A stretch of DNA of 64,000 nt from Serendipita indica DSM 11827. Taxonomy: Eukaryota; Basidiomycota; Agaricomycetes; Sebacinales; Serendipitaceae. A program made the position numbers and the translations under genes. How positions within the stretch are numbered: the stretch's first letter is position 1; the number at the start of each line of letters is the position of its first letter. The notes beneath the pieces were generated by a model, which saw only the letters and a program-made list of their open reading frames with translations, searched no databases and had not been told where the DNA came from. The DNA lies in the NCBI GenBank assembly GCA_910890315.1, contig CAJVGD010000001.1, forward strand, positions 620,001 to 684,000. The letters run 5' to 3'. This document shows, piece after piece, positions 61,081 through 64,000 of the stretch.

Positions 61081-64000
<2,920 letters not shown>

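Overview
This window is nuclear DNA of a filamentous fungus, most likely an agaricomycete basidiomycete. The evidence is short introns (mostly about 35-60 nt, GT-AG) in nearly every gene, very tight gene spacing, no operons, and typical content: two P450s, glyoxal oxidase, an AA9 oxygenase relic, a metacaspase, a Mig1/CreA-type regulator and an SLC49-type transporter. A Rhizoctonia/Ceratobasidium-like source would fit, but that is inference. I saw no rRNA, tRNA, CRISPR array or intact mobile element. Open frames alone mislead here: most genes are in 3-12 exons, and I placed many starts and ends by reading splice sites and conserved motifs by eye.

Layout. 0.4-8.3 kb: a P450, an orphan coiled-coil gene, an SLC49-like transporter and the ESCRT-I subunit VPS23. 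8.7-14.6 kb: a broken AA9 polysaccharide monooxygenase, glutaminyl cyclase (apparently ending in an RDEL retention signal created by splicing) and the WD40 protein CMR1. 14.7-20.7 kb is the accessory-looking part: two tandem zinc-finger paralogs with matching split-cysteine exon structure and a shared hidden 3' exon, a possible orphan gene, and a tiny three-exon gene for a secreted protein with 21 histidines in a heptad-like rhythm. 21-32.2 kb: a large SAM methyltransferase, a second P450, a metacaspase with an interrupted catalytic domain and an SLC35F6-like transporter. 32.5-42.9 kb: GID4, Ran (with a probable GC-AG intron), a signal-peptide/single-TM protein and an MIT-domain protein. 44.5-58.9 kb is a very compact housekeeping block: glyoxal oxidase, COA8, GPI1, PEX6, NOP12, an MRG15/Eaf3-type protein and an F-box protein, with gaps down to 18-37 bp. 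58.8-64 kb: a single-TM tail protein and the C-terminal part of a Mig1/CreA-type zinc-finger regulator that runs off the right edge.

The genes do not form one pathway. Themes are trafficking and protein turnover (VPS23, GID4, PEX6, F-box, metacaspase), secretion and anchoring (glutaminyl cyclase, GPI1, GPI-anchored glyoxal oxidase), and redox or wood-decay chemistry (P450s, glyoxal oxidase, AA9 relic). The most novel material is the 14.7-20.7 kb stretch.
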